Below, piece by piece: positions 26,167 to 36,067 of a stretch of 64,000 nt of DNA. The position numbers and the translations under genes are program-made. Numbering within the stretch: the first letter of the stretch is position 1; the number at the start of each line of letters is the position of its first letter. This stretch comes from an uncultured beta proteobacterium (GTDB lineage Bacteria > Pseudomonadota > Gammaproteobacteria > Burkholderiales > Burkholderiaceae): contig CAIJNI010000068.1 of the NCBI GenBank assembly GCA_903821995.1, forward strand, positions 44,828 through 108,827. The letters run 5' to 3'. The notes under the pieces were generated by a model. The model was given only the letters and a program-made list of their open reading frames with translations. It was not told the origin of the DNA and ran no database searches.

Positions 26167-28680
26167 ATGAGTTATGAAACAATAAAAATCTTTCAAGTTT
26201 GGGTAAAAATTTTTAGAGTTAAGGAGCTTAAATGGCTATTCTTGGCGCTCACTTTAGCTATTAGTTCCTTATCGAGCGTTACTTTCTTGGCAGACCGGTT
26301 TCATCAGTCTTTTGAGCGGGATTCAAAAGCTCTTCTGGCTTCAGATGGCATGATTCGAGGGGATCGCCCCATCCCTCAATCGTTGATAGATGAGGCTGAA
26401 CGTCGGGGGCTTCGAACAGCTTTAACAACAATATTTCCAACGATGGCGCGTATTGGGAAAAATTTAAAGCTTATTTCACTCAAATCAGTCACCATGAGTT
26501 ATCCCCTGCGTGGTGCCTTGCAGCTTAGTCATCACTCTACAGTCATTAAATCAGGTGAGGTTTGGGTAGATCTAGAAATCAAAAAAAGATATCAACTTAG
26601 TCTTGGCGATGTTATTCAAATAGGTGGTAAAGATTTTGTAATAGGAGATTTTATAGAAAGCGAGTTAGATCGGGGCGTCGCATTTATGAATTTTTCTCCA
26701 AGAGTCATGATGTCTAGTGATGATTTGTTCAAATTAGATTTGCTTGGTATTGGAAGTCGTGCGACTTATCGGTTGTTAGTCGCAGGGGCAGTTAATGACA
26801 CTCATGCGAATGTAAAACGTCAGGTTGATTCATTCCTAGAATGGTCACAACAAAGAATTAAGGATAGTAAGCTTCAAGGACTCAAAATAGAAAGTATAGA
26901 AACCGGACAGCCCTTAATGAGAAAGATATTAGAGCGGGCAGACCGCTTTCTTTCTTTGGTTGCGCTGTTGACCACAATGATTGCAGCTGTGGGGATCATC
27001 CTTACATCACAGCGATACGTCTATAGGCAACAAATAACAACATCTGTTTGGAGAGTATTTGGCGCCACTCAGCGGCAGATTATATGGGAGCAACTAAAGC
27101 TATTTTTTTGGATGATTGTGTTTTCTGGGTTAGCTGGAGCGCTACTTGGGTGGTTTGCTCAAGAATTGCTATCACTTGCACTTACACAACTGATTGGTCG
27201 GGAGTTACCACCCCCCTCATTATGGCCTATTATCTGGGCTGAAATTACGGCGGTTGTTTTGTTTGTTGGATTTATATTTCCTCCATTGATGAGCTTACTT
27301 TACGTTTCTGTCATAGATAGTATTCGTGGAAAAATAGGGTTTTTAAATAGCAATCTTTGGATTACGGTTTTTTTGGGGGTGTCTGGGATGGCGCTTCTTT
27401 TATTTTTGGGGACTAAAGATGCTTACCTCACAGCGCTAGTTCTTGGGGCAGAGCTAGGCTGCGTGGGAGTTTTCTTTGCGTTGACTTTTGCTACTTCAAA
27501 ACATTTACCGAGAATACTATTACGAATAAATACTTATCCAAAGGTAATCGGGTTTAGTCTGCAAAAGATTGCAGGAAGTCCGATCCAAAATGCTATTCAA
27601 GCAACTGCATTAGGTATTGCCTTAATGTCATTTTTAATTTTATTGAGTTTGCAATTTAATGTTCTTGAAGCTTGGCAAGCAAGTATCCCAACTAATGCCC
27701 CCAATCGATTTTTAATTAACATTCAATCTGATCAGAAAGCTGAGTTAATTCATCAATTAGAGGATAAATTAAAGAGTCAAGAATTTGATTTTTATCCAAT
27801 GGTTCGAGGTCGTCTAGTCAAGTTGAATCAACAGGAAATCACTTCGAGTGACTTTAAGGACGATGCGGCAGCGCGATTGATCGATCGTGAATTTAATCTT
27901 TCTTACACAAATCAGTTACCGATGAGAAACAAAATTGTAGAAGGAAAATGGTTTGCGGAGTCTAATCAAGCGAATGAAATTTCAATCGAAGCCGGCATTA
28001 TGAAATCTCTTCATTTAAAGCTAGGTGATGATTTAACTTTTGATGTGGCTGGCGAGAAATTCAACATGAAAATCACTTCTGTACGAAGTCTTGATTGGAA
28101 CTCTATGCGCGTGAATTTTTTTGCAATTTCACCACCACAACTTTTAAGAGATGCGCCTCAAAGTTGGATTTTAGCGTTTCGTCAACCTGAATCCTCTTCT
28201 ATTGATTATGAATTAGTTGAAGCTTTTCCAAATATTACTATTGTGAACGTTCAAGAAACTTTAAAGCAGGTTAAGGATAGTCTTAATTCGTTAACTCGTG
28301 CTTTGGCTGTGCTATTTGGGTTTGCGATGGTTGCAGGTATATTTGTTTTAACGGTAGTTACATTGACAACTCAGAATCAGAGGATAAGGCAAGCGGCCAT
28401 TCTTAAAACAATGGGGGCGGATCGAAAGTTTTTAATGAGAGCTTGGTTATTTGAGTTAAGTTATATTGGCACGCTTGCGGGAGGAATTGCTGGGGCTGTA
28501 AGTTCATTAGTTGCTTGGTTGATTGCGAGTTATAGTTTTGAAATTGACATGCGTGTACCTCTGTGGCTGATTCCAATGGGCATTCTTTTTGGGGTATTGA
28601 GTAGTTTGATTGCAAGTTATTGGATTAAGGCAAAAGTGATGTCTGTTTCGCCGTTAGAAATATTACAAAGCACTCATTAA
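26167..28680 (+). CDS. FtsX-like permease, YbbP/LolE-type
   Basis: Large inner-membrane protein of 837 residues. A first helix near residue 30 is followed by a periplasmic MacB-like domain, two FtsX modules (about 255-385 and 700-830) with VFGATQRQIIWEQL and TMGADRKFLMRAWL coupling motifs, and a second periplasmic region. This resembles YbbP-type exporters, which normally pair with a YbbA-like ATPase; none is adjacent. It may move lipophilic molecules or assist lipoprotein release. The 3' end overlaps the convergent RDD gene by 4 bases. Confidence 0.85.
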   Translation: MSYETIKIFQVWVKIFRVKELKWLFLALTLAISSLSSVTFLADRFHQSFERDSKALLASDGMIRGDRPIPQSLIDEAERRGLRTALTTIFPTMARIGKNLKLISLKSVTMSYPLRGALQLSHHSTVIKSGEVWVDLEIKKRYQLSLGDVIQIGGKDFVIGDFIESELDRGVAFMNFSPRVMMSSDDLFKLDLLGIGSRATYRLLVAGAVNDTHANVKRQVDSFLEWSQQRIKDSKLQGLKIESIETGQPLMRKILERADRFLSLVALLTTMIAAVGIILTSQRYVYRQQITTSVWRVFGATQRQIIWEQLKLFFWMIVFSGLAGALLGWFAQELLSLALTQLIGRELPPPSLWPIIWAEITAVVLFVGFIFPPLMSLLYVSVIDSIRGKIGFLNSNLWITVFLGVSGMALLLFLGTKDAYLTALVLGAELGCVGVFFALTFATSKHLPRILLRINTYPKVIGFSLQKIAGSPIQNAIQATALGIALMSFLILLSLQFNVLEAWQASIPTNAPNRFLINIQSDQKAELIHQLEDKLKSQEFDFYPMVRGRLVKLNQQEITSSDFKDDAAARLIDREFNLSYTNQLPMRNKIVEGKWFAESNQANEISIEAGIMKSLHLKLGDDLTFDVAGEKFNMKITSVRSLDWNSMRVNFFAISPPQLLRDAPQSWILAFRQPESSSIDYELVEAFPNITIVNVQETLKQVKDSLNSLTRALAVLFGFAMVAGIFVLTVVTLTTQNQRIRQAAILKTMGADRKFLMRAWLFELSYIGTLAGGIAGAVSSLVAWLIASYSFEIDMRVPLWLIPMGILFGVLSSLIASYWIKAKVMSVSPLEILQSTH

Positions 28681-29204
28681 ACTTTAGGGAGTTGGACTAG
28701 ACGTGTTTTAGCAAGTCGGTCTACTAAAGATTGCATTCCAAACGAATTCTTTCTATCTAACAAACAAGTGATAGGCCAAAAAAAGAGCGCCATACAAAAC
28801 ATGAGTTCAATAGTTGGCCAATGCCCTAAGGGAGCATTGAAGATGAGTTTTATGACTCCGTAAATAGTCACTGTGGGGATAAGCCATAAGGTGCTGATGC
28901 AATACCTTTTTAAGGCATGTGTTTTAGAAATGAGCTGATTGTTTAGATCTAATATTTTGACATGCCAGGTTTGCATGGCCAGTGTTTGACCACTGTAGGT
29001 CCAGTACCATATGAAATAAAAACCAAACAAGGCATAGGTTTGAACAAATGCGACCCAACTGGGGACTTGATAGTCGAAATACAAACCTAAGATCAGAGAG
29101 GGAATGAGATATCCAATGGCAAAAACACCAAGTAAAATCATCATTTCATACAGAGTAACGCAAATTCTTCGTTTGATTGATGGTGCAACGAAATCAGCAG
29201 TCAT
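28677..29204 (-). CDS. RDD family membrane protein
   Basis: Inner-membrane protein of 175 residues with a RDD domain: APSIKRRICVTLYEMMILLGVFAIG opens helix 1, WTYSGQTLAMQTWHVKILD is the conserved loop, and CLLDRKNSFGMQSLVDRLAKTRLV ends it. Function is undefined; some RDD proteins have been linked to ion exchange or protein translocation. It is the last gene of the sigma factor/DUF3619/DUF3106 cluster, 8 bases after DUF3106. Confidence 0.88.
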   Translation of the reverse strand: MTADFVAPSIKRRICVTLYEMMILLGVFAIGYLIPSLILGLYFDYQVPSWVAFVQTYALFGFYFIWYWTYSGQTLAMQTWHVKILDLNNQLISKTHALKRYCISTLWLIPTVTIYGVIKLIFNAPLGHWPTIELMFCMALFFWPITCLLDRKNSFGMQSLVDRLAKTRLVQLPKV

Positions 29205-29212
29205 GCGCGAAA

Positions 29213-29695
29213 CTATTTTGATTTAAGGGAAGGGGCGATAATAAGGGATGATTTTTTACTGCCAGCTTCTTCAGCTAATTTTTTCTTTTCTTCAGGTGTT
29301 AGCTGCTGATATGCTTCCCAAGCCTCGGCTTTTTTTTCGTTAGGGATATTTAAACTTTTCAAATAATTGTCTCTAGCGATACGACGCTCATTTGTTGATA
29401 GTTTGGCCCAAGCAAGCATTCTGGATTTCAAGCGTTCCTGGTAGGCCGGGGGATATTTTTCAAATTTAGTTGCAACTTGAGTCCATTTGAATTTTTGTTC
29501 AGTGGATAAGCTGCTCCAATCCTCTTCTAATGAGGCCAGTATTTCTTTTTGGTCAGGGGTAAGAGATGACCATTTTGGAGCAGAAATAATAACTGGGATA
29601 GTTGTAGATTTAGTTTGTGCAAAGGTTACTTCAGAAATTCCAAAAGAGATCAATAATTCAAAAACCAATAGAAAAGAAAGTGTAGTGATCTTCAT
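29213..29695 (-). CDS. DUF3106 family exported protein
   Basis: Periplasmic protein of 160 residues, function unknown. A signal peptide (about 1-26, ending TFAQ) is followed by helical repeats of the type WSSLTPDQKEILASLEEDW, WSSLSTEQKFKW, WAKLSTNERRIARDNY and YQQLTPEEKKKLAEE. Each repeat begins with an aromatic and L-(T/S)-x-(D/E) element, a pattern seen in Spy-like and DUF3106 proteins. Placement below an ECF sigma factor suggests an envelope stress role, by inference. Confidence 0.85.
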   Translation of the reverse strand: MKITTLSFLLVFELLISFGISEVTFAQTKSTTIPVIISAPKWSSLTPDQKEILASLEEDWSSLSTEQKFKWTQVATKFEKYPPAYQERLKSRMLAWAKLSTNERRIARDNYLKSLNIPNEKKAEAWEAYQQLTPEEKKKLAEEAGSKKSSLIIAPSLKSK

Positions 29696-29732
29696 ATTTC
29701 AACCTTTAATGCACTTAAAGGGTATGAGAAGG

Positions 29733-30263
29733 TTAATGTGATGAGTTGTCTAAAGAAGAACTTGATGTTTGACTATCGCTTCCAGAGTCGGCTGGATTGT
29801 GCAACATTAAATTCTTCATGAAGAGGCGAAAGCCATCATCAGCATAGGCATCAGGTGGGACTTCATCGCTTAACAATGCTGCATCGACATCAGCAATATC
29901 ATTTAAACGAGCTGTTTGTTGCCATTGTGTAATCAAGAAAATTCCCAATATCAAAACGATCATCGGGAGCAATGATCCCAGATTAGAAAGCTTAGAATTA
30001 AAGAAACTTGCAGGTGATTTAGTCAGTGCTTTAGAAACCGATGGTGATTTTAGGGGAGTTTTTGATAATTTTTGTTTGGCTAAAGCCATTTCACGAGCGC
30101 TTTCAAGGCGACTCAGTGCTTTAGGGGAAATATGTTTTAGTTCATTTTCTAAAGTTTTAGCCACAATCTTGCCAATTTGGTCGATTGCCAGCATTTCCTC
30201 ATCAGCTATTGATAAGGATCCATGGTGATCGAGCAAAGGGTGCGAAGTGTTTAAAGCGTTCAT
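29733..30263 (-). CDS. DUF3619 family membrane protein, possible anti-sigma-like partner
   Basis: Single-span protein of 176 residues. The cytoplasmic N-terminal 100 residues are rich in Leu, Lys and Ser (IGKIVAKTLENELKHISPKALSRLESAREMAL, identified by SRLESAREMAL). One helix, LLPMIVLILGIFLITQW, lies near residue 110 and a short acidic C-terminal part follows with DVDAALLSDEVPPDAYAD. It begins 12 bases after the sigma factor stop. Topology and position resemble membrane anti-sigma factors, but no ZAS/RseA motif is seen. Confidence 0.85.
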   Translation of the reverse strand: MNALNTSHPLLDHHGSLSIADEEMLAIDQIGKIVAKTLENELKHISPKALSRLESAREMALAKQKLSKTPLKSPSVSKALTKSPASFFNSKLSNLGSLLPMIVLILGIFLITQWQQTARLNDIADVDAALLSDEVPPDAYADDGFRLFMKNLMLHNPADSGSDSQTSSSSLDNSSH

Positions 30264-30275
30264 ATTTACCTAAAT

Positions 30276-30842
30276 TTAAAAACTAATACCTAACTTTTTC
30301 AATGCGTTAGCAAGAGAATGACTAGCTCGAGAACAGTGTGTTTTAACACTACCTTCGCTACAACCCATCACTTTTGCTGTCTCAGAAATATCCAACTCTT
30401 CCCAATAACGCATGAGAAACGCTTCTCGTTGACGTTTTGGTAACTTTTCTATTTCTTTTTCCAAAATATTTGATAATTCTAGCCTTTCTAGAGATTTTGA
30501 AGCTTCTTGCCCAAAACTAGCATCTTCCGGGTTTTCCAAAATTTCTTCAGGATCGACTTCATCATCGCCATCTATTTTCCTAAACTTAGAGAATAGAGTA
30601 ACCCATGTGTTCCTAACTTTTTGTCGCCTAAACCAATCATTTGTACAGTTTTGCACAATTCTTGTGAAAAGTAATGGTAATTCCTCAATATTTTTATCGC
30701 CATAACTTTGGGAAAGCTTAATCATTGAATCCTGAACGATGTCAAGAGCGGCATCTTCATCTCTGACGGCATAGATAGCCATTTTGAAAGCGCGTTTTTC
30801 GCTTGCACGTAAAAAGTCAGAAAGTTCTTTAGCAGATGCCAT
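30276..30842 (-). CDS. RNA polymerase sigma factor, ECF (sigma-70 family)
   Basis: Cytoplasmic 188-residue sigma factor. Region 2 spans DFLRASEKRAFKMAIYAVRDEDAALDIVQDSMIKL, with DEDAALDIVQDS as its diagnostic segment. A charged linker (DGDDEVDPEEILENPEDA) joins it to region 4, LPKRQREAFLMRYWEELDISETAKVMGCSEGSVKTHCSRA, recognised by the helix-turn-helix SEGSVKTHCSRA. It heads a minus-strand cluster with DUF3619, DUF3106 and RDD genes, divergent from ilvB. Its target promoters are not known. Confidence 0.92.
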   Translation of the reverse strand: MASAKELSDFLRASEKRAFKMAIYAVRDEDAALDIVQDSMIKLSQSYGDKNIEELPLLFTRIVQNCTNDWFRRQKVRNTWVTLFSKFRKIDGDDEVDPEEILENPEDASFGQEASKSLERLELSNILEKEIEKLPKRQREAFLMRYWEELDISETAKVMGCSEGSVKTHCSRASHSLANALKKLGISF

Positions 30843-30876
30843 GTATTGGTATTAGACAGCAAAAAGTCAAAATTAT

Positions 30877-30905
30877 TTAATAATCATTTAAGAATGTAAT
30901 ACAAT
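30877..30905 (+). promoter_or_regulatory. Candidate ilvB promoter
   Basis: TTAATA (30877-30882), 17-base spacer, TACAAT (30900-30905): four and five matches to the sigma-70 hexamers. Transcription would start near 30912, leaving a leader of about 130 bases before ilvB that contains a 32-codon open frame. Confidence 0.45.
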
Positions 30906-30937
30906 TGTCAGTTCGCTTGTACGGAACCTTTCAAAAG

Positions 30938-31036
30938 ATGGTTTTTAATTTTACAAGCAAAGCCGTTCGAAGCCTAGTCAAAAGCCGGGTTAAGAACAGA
31001 CCAAACAATTTTTTGCCGAAAATTGCAAAGGACTAA
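30938..31036 (+). CDS. Short basic leader ORF before ilvB
   Basis: A 32-codon frame (MVFNFTSKAVRSLVK...) runs to a TAA 7 bases before the ilvB ATG and would place its stop next to the ilvB ribosome binding site (AAGGA at 31027-31031). It has four Val, two Leu and one Ile codons but they are scattered, and no intrinsic terminator follows, so it is not a classical attenuator peptide. It could couple translation to ilvB or be chance. Confidence 0.3.
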   Translation: MVFNFTSKAVRSLVKSRVKNRPNNFLPKIAKD

Positions 31037-31043
31037 TTTAAAA

Positions 31044-32891
31044 ATGAGCAAAGAAAATACTGTTTTAAAACAATCGTCTCACCAATCAGCTGCCAGTTTA
31101 GCTGAAAACGCAACTGCTTCAACGGTTGCCTTAAACCCCAGCCCATCTCAAGAGTCGACTATCAGTCAAGAAGACGCTCCTATATTGATTGGCGCTGAAA
31201 TCCTAGTGAGAGCTCTTCATGAAGAAGGCGTGGAGTATGTCTGGGGATACCCAGGTGGCTCAGTCCTTTATATTTATGATGAAATCCACAAACAGGATAA
31301 GTTTGAACATATTCTAGTTAGGCATGAGCAGGGAGCTGTTCATGCTGCAGATGGTTTTGCAAGAGCCACTGGTAAAGTGGGAGTTGCATTAGTGACTTCT
31401 GGGCCCGGCGTAACAAATGCTGTGACAGGTGTTGCTACTGCATACATGGATAGTATTCCTCTGGTATTAATTGCGGGAAACGTACCTTCCCATATGATTG
31501 GTGAAGATGCTTTTCAGGAATGTGACACAGTTGGAATTACTCGACCTATCGTTAAGCACAATTTTTTAGTAAAAGATGTTAAAGATTTGGCTCTGACGAT
31601 TAAAAAGGCTTTTCATATTGCTAGGACGGGTCGTCCTGGTCCTGTAGTGATTGATATTCCAAAAGATATCTCATTTCATAAAGCCCCTTATATTTACCCA
31701 AAAGAAATCGAGTTGAGGTCATATAACCCGGTTTTACGTGGGCATTCTGGTCAGATTCGAAAAGCGGTTGGAATGTTGCTTGAGGCGCAAAGACCTTATA
31801 TTTATTCTGGCGGTGGCGTGATTTCTGCAAATGCGGCTCCAGAGTTAAAGGAATTTGCTGAGTTGCTGGGGTATCCAATTACAAATACTCTGATGGGGTT
31901 AGGCGGATTTCCTGGGACTAATAAGCAGTTTGTGGGCATGCTCGGGATGCACGGTACATATGAAGCCAATATGGCAATGCAACACTCAGATGTTGTCATT
32001 GCTATTGGTGCTCGCTTTGATGACCGAGTCATTGGTAACCCGGAGCACTATTTGGGTGTGCCGAGAAAAATCATTCATATTGACATCGATCCGTCGGTTA
32101 TTTCTAAAAGGGTTAGGGCAGACGTTCCCATTGTTGGGAACTTAAAAGATGTGCTGATAGAAATGACAGCGCAAATTAAAGCGTCTGGTCCTAGAAAGAA
32201 CACTAGCTCAGTTGAGGCTTGGTGGAAGCAAATTAATGAGTGGCGTAAAGTAGATTGCCTCAAGTTTGATCGTAATTCTGAAATTGTTAAACCACAGTAT
32301 GTTGTTGAAAAAGTATGGGAACTCACTCAAGGTAAAGCCTTTGTATGTTCTGATGTTGGTCAGCACCAAATGTGGGCAGCGCAATTTTATAAATTTGATG
32401 AGCCTCGTAAATGGATTAACTCTGGTGGGTTAGGAACCATGGGAGTTGGTTTGCCTTACGCGATGGGAATTAAAAAAGCTTTTCCTAATGAAGAGGTTGT
32501 TACGATTACAGGTGAGGGTTCGGTTCAAATGTGTATTCAAGAACTTTCTACTTGCTTGCAATATGACACGCCAATCAAGATAGTATCTCTTAACAATCGT
32601 TATTTAGGAATGGTGCGTCAGTGGCAAGAACTAACTTATAGCAAACGCTATTCCCATTCTTACATGGATTCGTTGCCAGATTTTGTCAAGCTTGCAGAAG
32701 CTTATGGGCACGTAGGGATGCGGATTGAAAAAACATCTGATGTAGAACCTGCACTTAGGGAGGCTTTTAAATTAAAGCACCGTACTGTATTTATGGATTT
32801 TCAAACCGATCCAACCGAAAATGTTTGGCCTATGGTTGAAGCTGGTAAGGGAATTACTGACATGTTGCTTGGCGGGGAGGGAGTTGAATGA
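31044..32891 (+). CDS. ilvB: Acetolactate synthase large subunit
   Basis: ThDP enzyme joining two pyruvates, or pyruvate and 2-ketobutyrate, to start valine and isoleucine synthesis. About 50 Ser/Ala-rich residues precede the catalytic core, which starts at GAEILVRALHEEGVEYVWGYPGG. The active-site Glu is in VRHEQGAVHAADGFARATG. The ThDP/Mg motif reads GEGSVQMCIQELSTCL, with Glu where the family usually has GDG. The ATG at 31044 is preferred over TTG 31023. ilvH overlaps its end by 4 bases (ATGA), so the subunits are translationally coupled. Confidence 0.95.
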   Translation: MSKENTVLKQSSHQSAASLAENATASTVALNPSPSQESTISQEDAPILIGAEILVRALHEEGVEYVWGYPGGSVLYIYDEIHKQDKFEHILVRHEQGAVHAADGFARATGKVGVALVTSGPGVTNAVTGVATAYMDSIPLVLIAGNVPSHMIGEDAFQECDTVGITRPIVKHNFLVKDVKDLALTIKKAFHIARTGRPGPVVIDIPKDISFHKAPYIYPKEIELRSYNPVLRGHSGQIRKAVGMLLEAQRPYIYSGGGVISANAAPELKEFAELLGYPITNTLMGLGGFPGTNKQFVGMLGMHGTYEANMAMQHSDVVIAIGARFDDRVIGNPEHYLGVPRKIIHIDIDPSVISKRVRADVPIVGNLKDVLIEMTAQIKASGPRKNTSSVEAWWKQINEWRKVDCLKFDRNSEIVKPQYVVEKVWELTQGKAFVCSDVGQHQMWAAQFYKFDEPRKWINSGGLGTMGVGLPYAMGIKKAFPNEEVVTITGEGSVQMCIQELSTCLQYDTPIKIVSLNNRYLGMVRQWQELTYSKRYSHSYMDSLPDFVKLAEAYGHVGMRIEKTSDVEPALREAFKLKHRTVFMDFQTDPTENVWPMVEAGKGITDMLLGGEGVE

Positions 32892-33379
32892 GGCATATCA
32901 TTTCTGTACTCTTAGAAAATGAACCAGGGGCCTTGTCTCGTGTTGTTGGTTTATTCTCCGCACGTGGTTTTAACATCGAGAGCTTAACAGTGGCTCCTAC
33001 TGAGGATTCCACTTTATCCAGAATGACAATTGTCACTCATGCTTCTGATGAAGTGGTAGAACAAATCACTAAACACCTCAACCGTTTGGTAGAAGTAATT
33101 AAAGTGTATGACTTAAGTGAGGGCGCTCACATTGAACGAGAATTAATGTTGATTAAAATCAGGGCGGTGGGTAAAGAGCGTGAAGAAATTAAACGTACGG
33201 CGGATATTTTTAGAGGTCGCGTTATTGATGTGACTGACAAAAGCTATACGATTGAATTAACTGGCGATTCTCTAAAGTTGGACGCATTTATTGAATCAAT
33301 TGATAGACCATCTATTTTAGAAACCGTCAGAACTGGCGCATCTGGAATTGGAAGGGGCGAAAGAGTTCTCCGCGTGTGA
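32888..33379 (+). CDS. ilvH: Acetolactate synthase small regulatory subunit
   Basis: Regulatory subunit of 163 residues binding valine for feedback inhibition and activating IlvB. The N-terminal ACT domain (MRHIISVLLENEPGALSRVVGLFSARGFNIESLTV, marked by NEPGALSRV and RGFNIESL) and the C-terminal ALS_ss_C domain (about 85-160) are both present. It overlaps the ilvB stop by ATGA and is followed by ilvC after 59 bases. Confidence 0.96.
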   Translation: MRHIISVLLENEPGALSRVVGLFSARGFNIESLTVAPTEDSTLSRMTIVTHASDEVVEQITKHLNRLVEVIKVYDLSEGAHIERELMLIKIRAVGKEREEIKRTADIFRGRVIDVTDKSYTIELTGDSLKLDAFIESIDRPSILETVRTGASGIGRGERVLRV

Positions 33380-33414
33380 CAAACATTCGGTATAACAAAT
33401 GCAATACTAATTAA

Positions 33415-34455
<1,041 letters not shown>

Positions 34456-34469
34456 TTTAGAAGGACTTT

Positions 34470-35123
34470 ATGTCATATAACCATCCCTTAATTGCCCGTG
34501 AGGGGTGGCCCTATCTTTTTATAGTTGGGGCCATTGCTGTTGTACTTACTAAAATATTTGGCTTTTGGGCTGCATCTCCCCTATGGGTCATATTTATCTT
34601 TGTGCTCCAATTTTTTAGAGACCCACCTCGATTAATTCCAATTGCTGAAAATGCGGTTTTAGCTCCAGCAGATGGCAGAATCGTTGTAGTTGAACGCTGT
34701 GAAGATATTTACGCAAAGCGTGAGGCCTTGAAGATAAGTATTTTTATGAATGTATTTAATGTGCATTCCAATCGCGCATCGGCTACAGGAAAAATTGTTC
34801 ATCAAGAATACTTCAAAGGCGAGTTTTTTAATGCTGATTTAGATAAAGCGTCTTTAGAAAATGAGCGAAATGCAGTAGTGATTGATGCAAATGGGCAGTT
34901 GATTACTCAGGTCCAAGTCGCAGGTTTAATTGCTAGACGAATTCTTAGTTATGTTCGAATTGGGGATTATGTCAAGAAGGGCGATCGATATGGATTTATT
35001 CGTTTTGGATCAAGGGTAGATGTTTATTTGCCGTTGACAGCAGAACCACTTGTTGTCGTTGGAGATAAGGTGAGCGCAACCTCCACGCTGTTAGCTATTT
35101 TGCCAAATTTAGATTCTAAGTAG
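34470..35123 (+). CDS. psd: Phosphatidylserine decarboxylase proenzyme (short PSD-A type)
   Basis: Membrane enzyme of 217 residues making phosphatidylethanolamine. It self-cleaves within [14 protein letters not shown] to form the pyruvoyl group on Ser. The N-terminus has one or two hydrophobic segments, then DPPRLIP and the conserved [11 protein letters not shown]. The short length matches PSD-A proteins typical of many betaproteobacteria. It sits between ilvC (14-base gap) and pssA (6-base gap), pairing both phosphatidylethanolamine steps in one operon. Confidence 0.95.
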   Translation: MSYNHPLIAREGWPYLFIVGAIAVVLTKIFGFWAASPLWVIFIFVLQFFRDPPRLIPIAENAVLAPADGRIVVVERCEDIYAKREALKISIFMNVFNVHSNRASATGKIVHQEYFKGEFFNADLDKASLENERNAVVIDANGQLITQVQVAGLIARRILSYVRIGDYVKKGDRYGFIRFGSRVDVYLPLTAEPLVVVGDKVSATSTLLAILPNLDSK

Positions 35124-35129
35124 ACTCTA

Positions 35130-35969
35130 ATGAGAAAAATACGTTTACATAATCGGCCTAAGATGTTTAAAAGAGGGGCGCGTCTCAAACCCACATCTAC
35201 AGATTTGGGTGCTCAATCCGAGGTCGGAGAAGAATTTCCTAAGCGAAGAAATAAAGCGATTTATTTGTTGCCCAATGCTTTTACGACTGCAGCTTTATTT
35301 TGTGGATTTTTCGCTATTGTGCAAGGAATGAACCAGAAATGGGAGATGGCAGCAATTGCTATATTTTGTGCTTTAGTCCTTGATGGTATGGATGGAAGAG
35401 TTGCCCGTATGACAAATACTCAAAGTGCATTTGGGGAGCAGTACGATTCTTTAGCTGACATGGTTTCGTTTGGAGTGGCGCCAGCACTAGTCGCCTACGA
35501 ATGGGCGTTAAAAGGTTTAGGTAAATGGGGTTGGTTAGCAGCTTTTATATACTGCGCAGGTGCCGCCTTAAGACTAGCGCGTTTTAATATCAATACAGGT
35601 AGTGTTGATAAAAGCTTTTTTCAAGGTTTACCAAGTCCAGCTGCTGCTTCGATTATTGCGGGATTTGTTTGGTTAGCGGTCGACAGTAAGATACCTGTAA
35701 CGGACAGTGTAATTCCCTGGGCGATGTTTTTTCTGACCATTTATGCCGGGATTACGATGGTTTCAAATGCTAAGTTTTATAGTGGTAAGGCCCTCGACGT
35801 TAGGTACCACGTTCCTTTTGGAGTTATGATTCTTCTTATTTTGGTTTTTGTGCTGATCTCGTCAGATCCACCGCTAGCCTTGTTTTGCATATTTATTGTG
35901 TATGCTTTATCTGGTTACTTCCTGTGGTTTTGGGAACGTTTTTTAAAAAGAAAAGAAACAAACCATTAA
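35130..35969 (+). CDS. pssA: CDP-diacylglycerol-serine O-phosphatidyltransferase
   Basis: Inner-membrane enzyme of 279 residues that makes phosphatidylserine. The CDP-alcohol phosphotransferase signature DGMDGRVARMTNTQSAFGEQYDSLAD supplies the catalytic Asp residues, seen as DGMDGRVAR and DSLAD. About eight hydrophobic segments follow a basic 45-residue N-terminal tail. It uses the ATG at 35130, right after psd, and feeds its product to Psd. Confidence 0.95.
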   Translation: MRKIRLHNRPKMFKRGARLKPTSTDLGAQSEVGEEFPKRRNKAIYLLPNAFTTAALFCGFFAIVQGMNQKWEMAAIAIFCALVLDGMDGRVARMTNTQSAFGEQYDSLADMVSFGVAPALVAYEWALKGLGKWGWLAAFIYCAGAALRLARFNINTGSVDKSFFQGLPSPAAASIIAGFVWLAVDSKIPVTDSVIPWAMFFLTIYAGITMVSNAKFYSGKALDVRYHVPFGVMILLILVFVLISSDPPLALFCIFIVYALSGYFLWFWERFLKRKETNH

Positions 35970-36030
35970 CAACTTCTCAATGTATTAGCCTAATTTTGTG
36001 CTTTTAGAGGGATTGTAGTTTTTTGATTTC

Positions 36031-36059
36031 ATGACATTTCGAATATTTGGGTGTATATT
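36031..36059 (+). promoter_or_regulatory. Promoter of the leu leader/leuA unit
   Basis: ATGACA (36031-36036), a 17-base spacer and TATATT (36054-36059) give five matches of six in each sigma-70 hexamer. The predicted transcription start, about 36066, lies almost on the leader peptide ATG at 36068. Confidence 0.7.
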
Positions 36060-36067
36060 AATCACAT

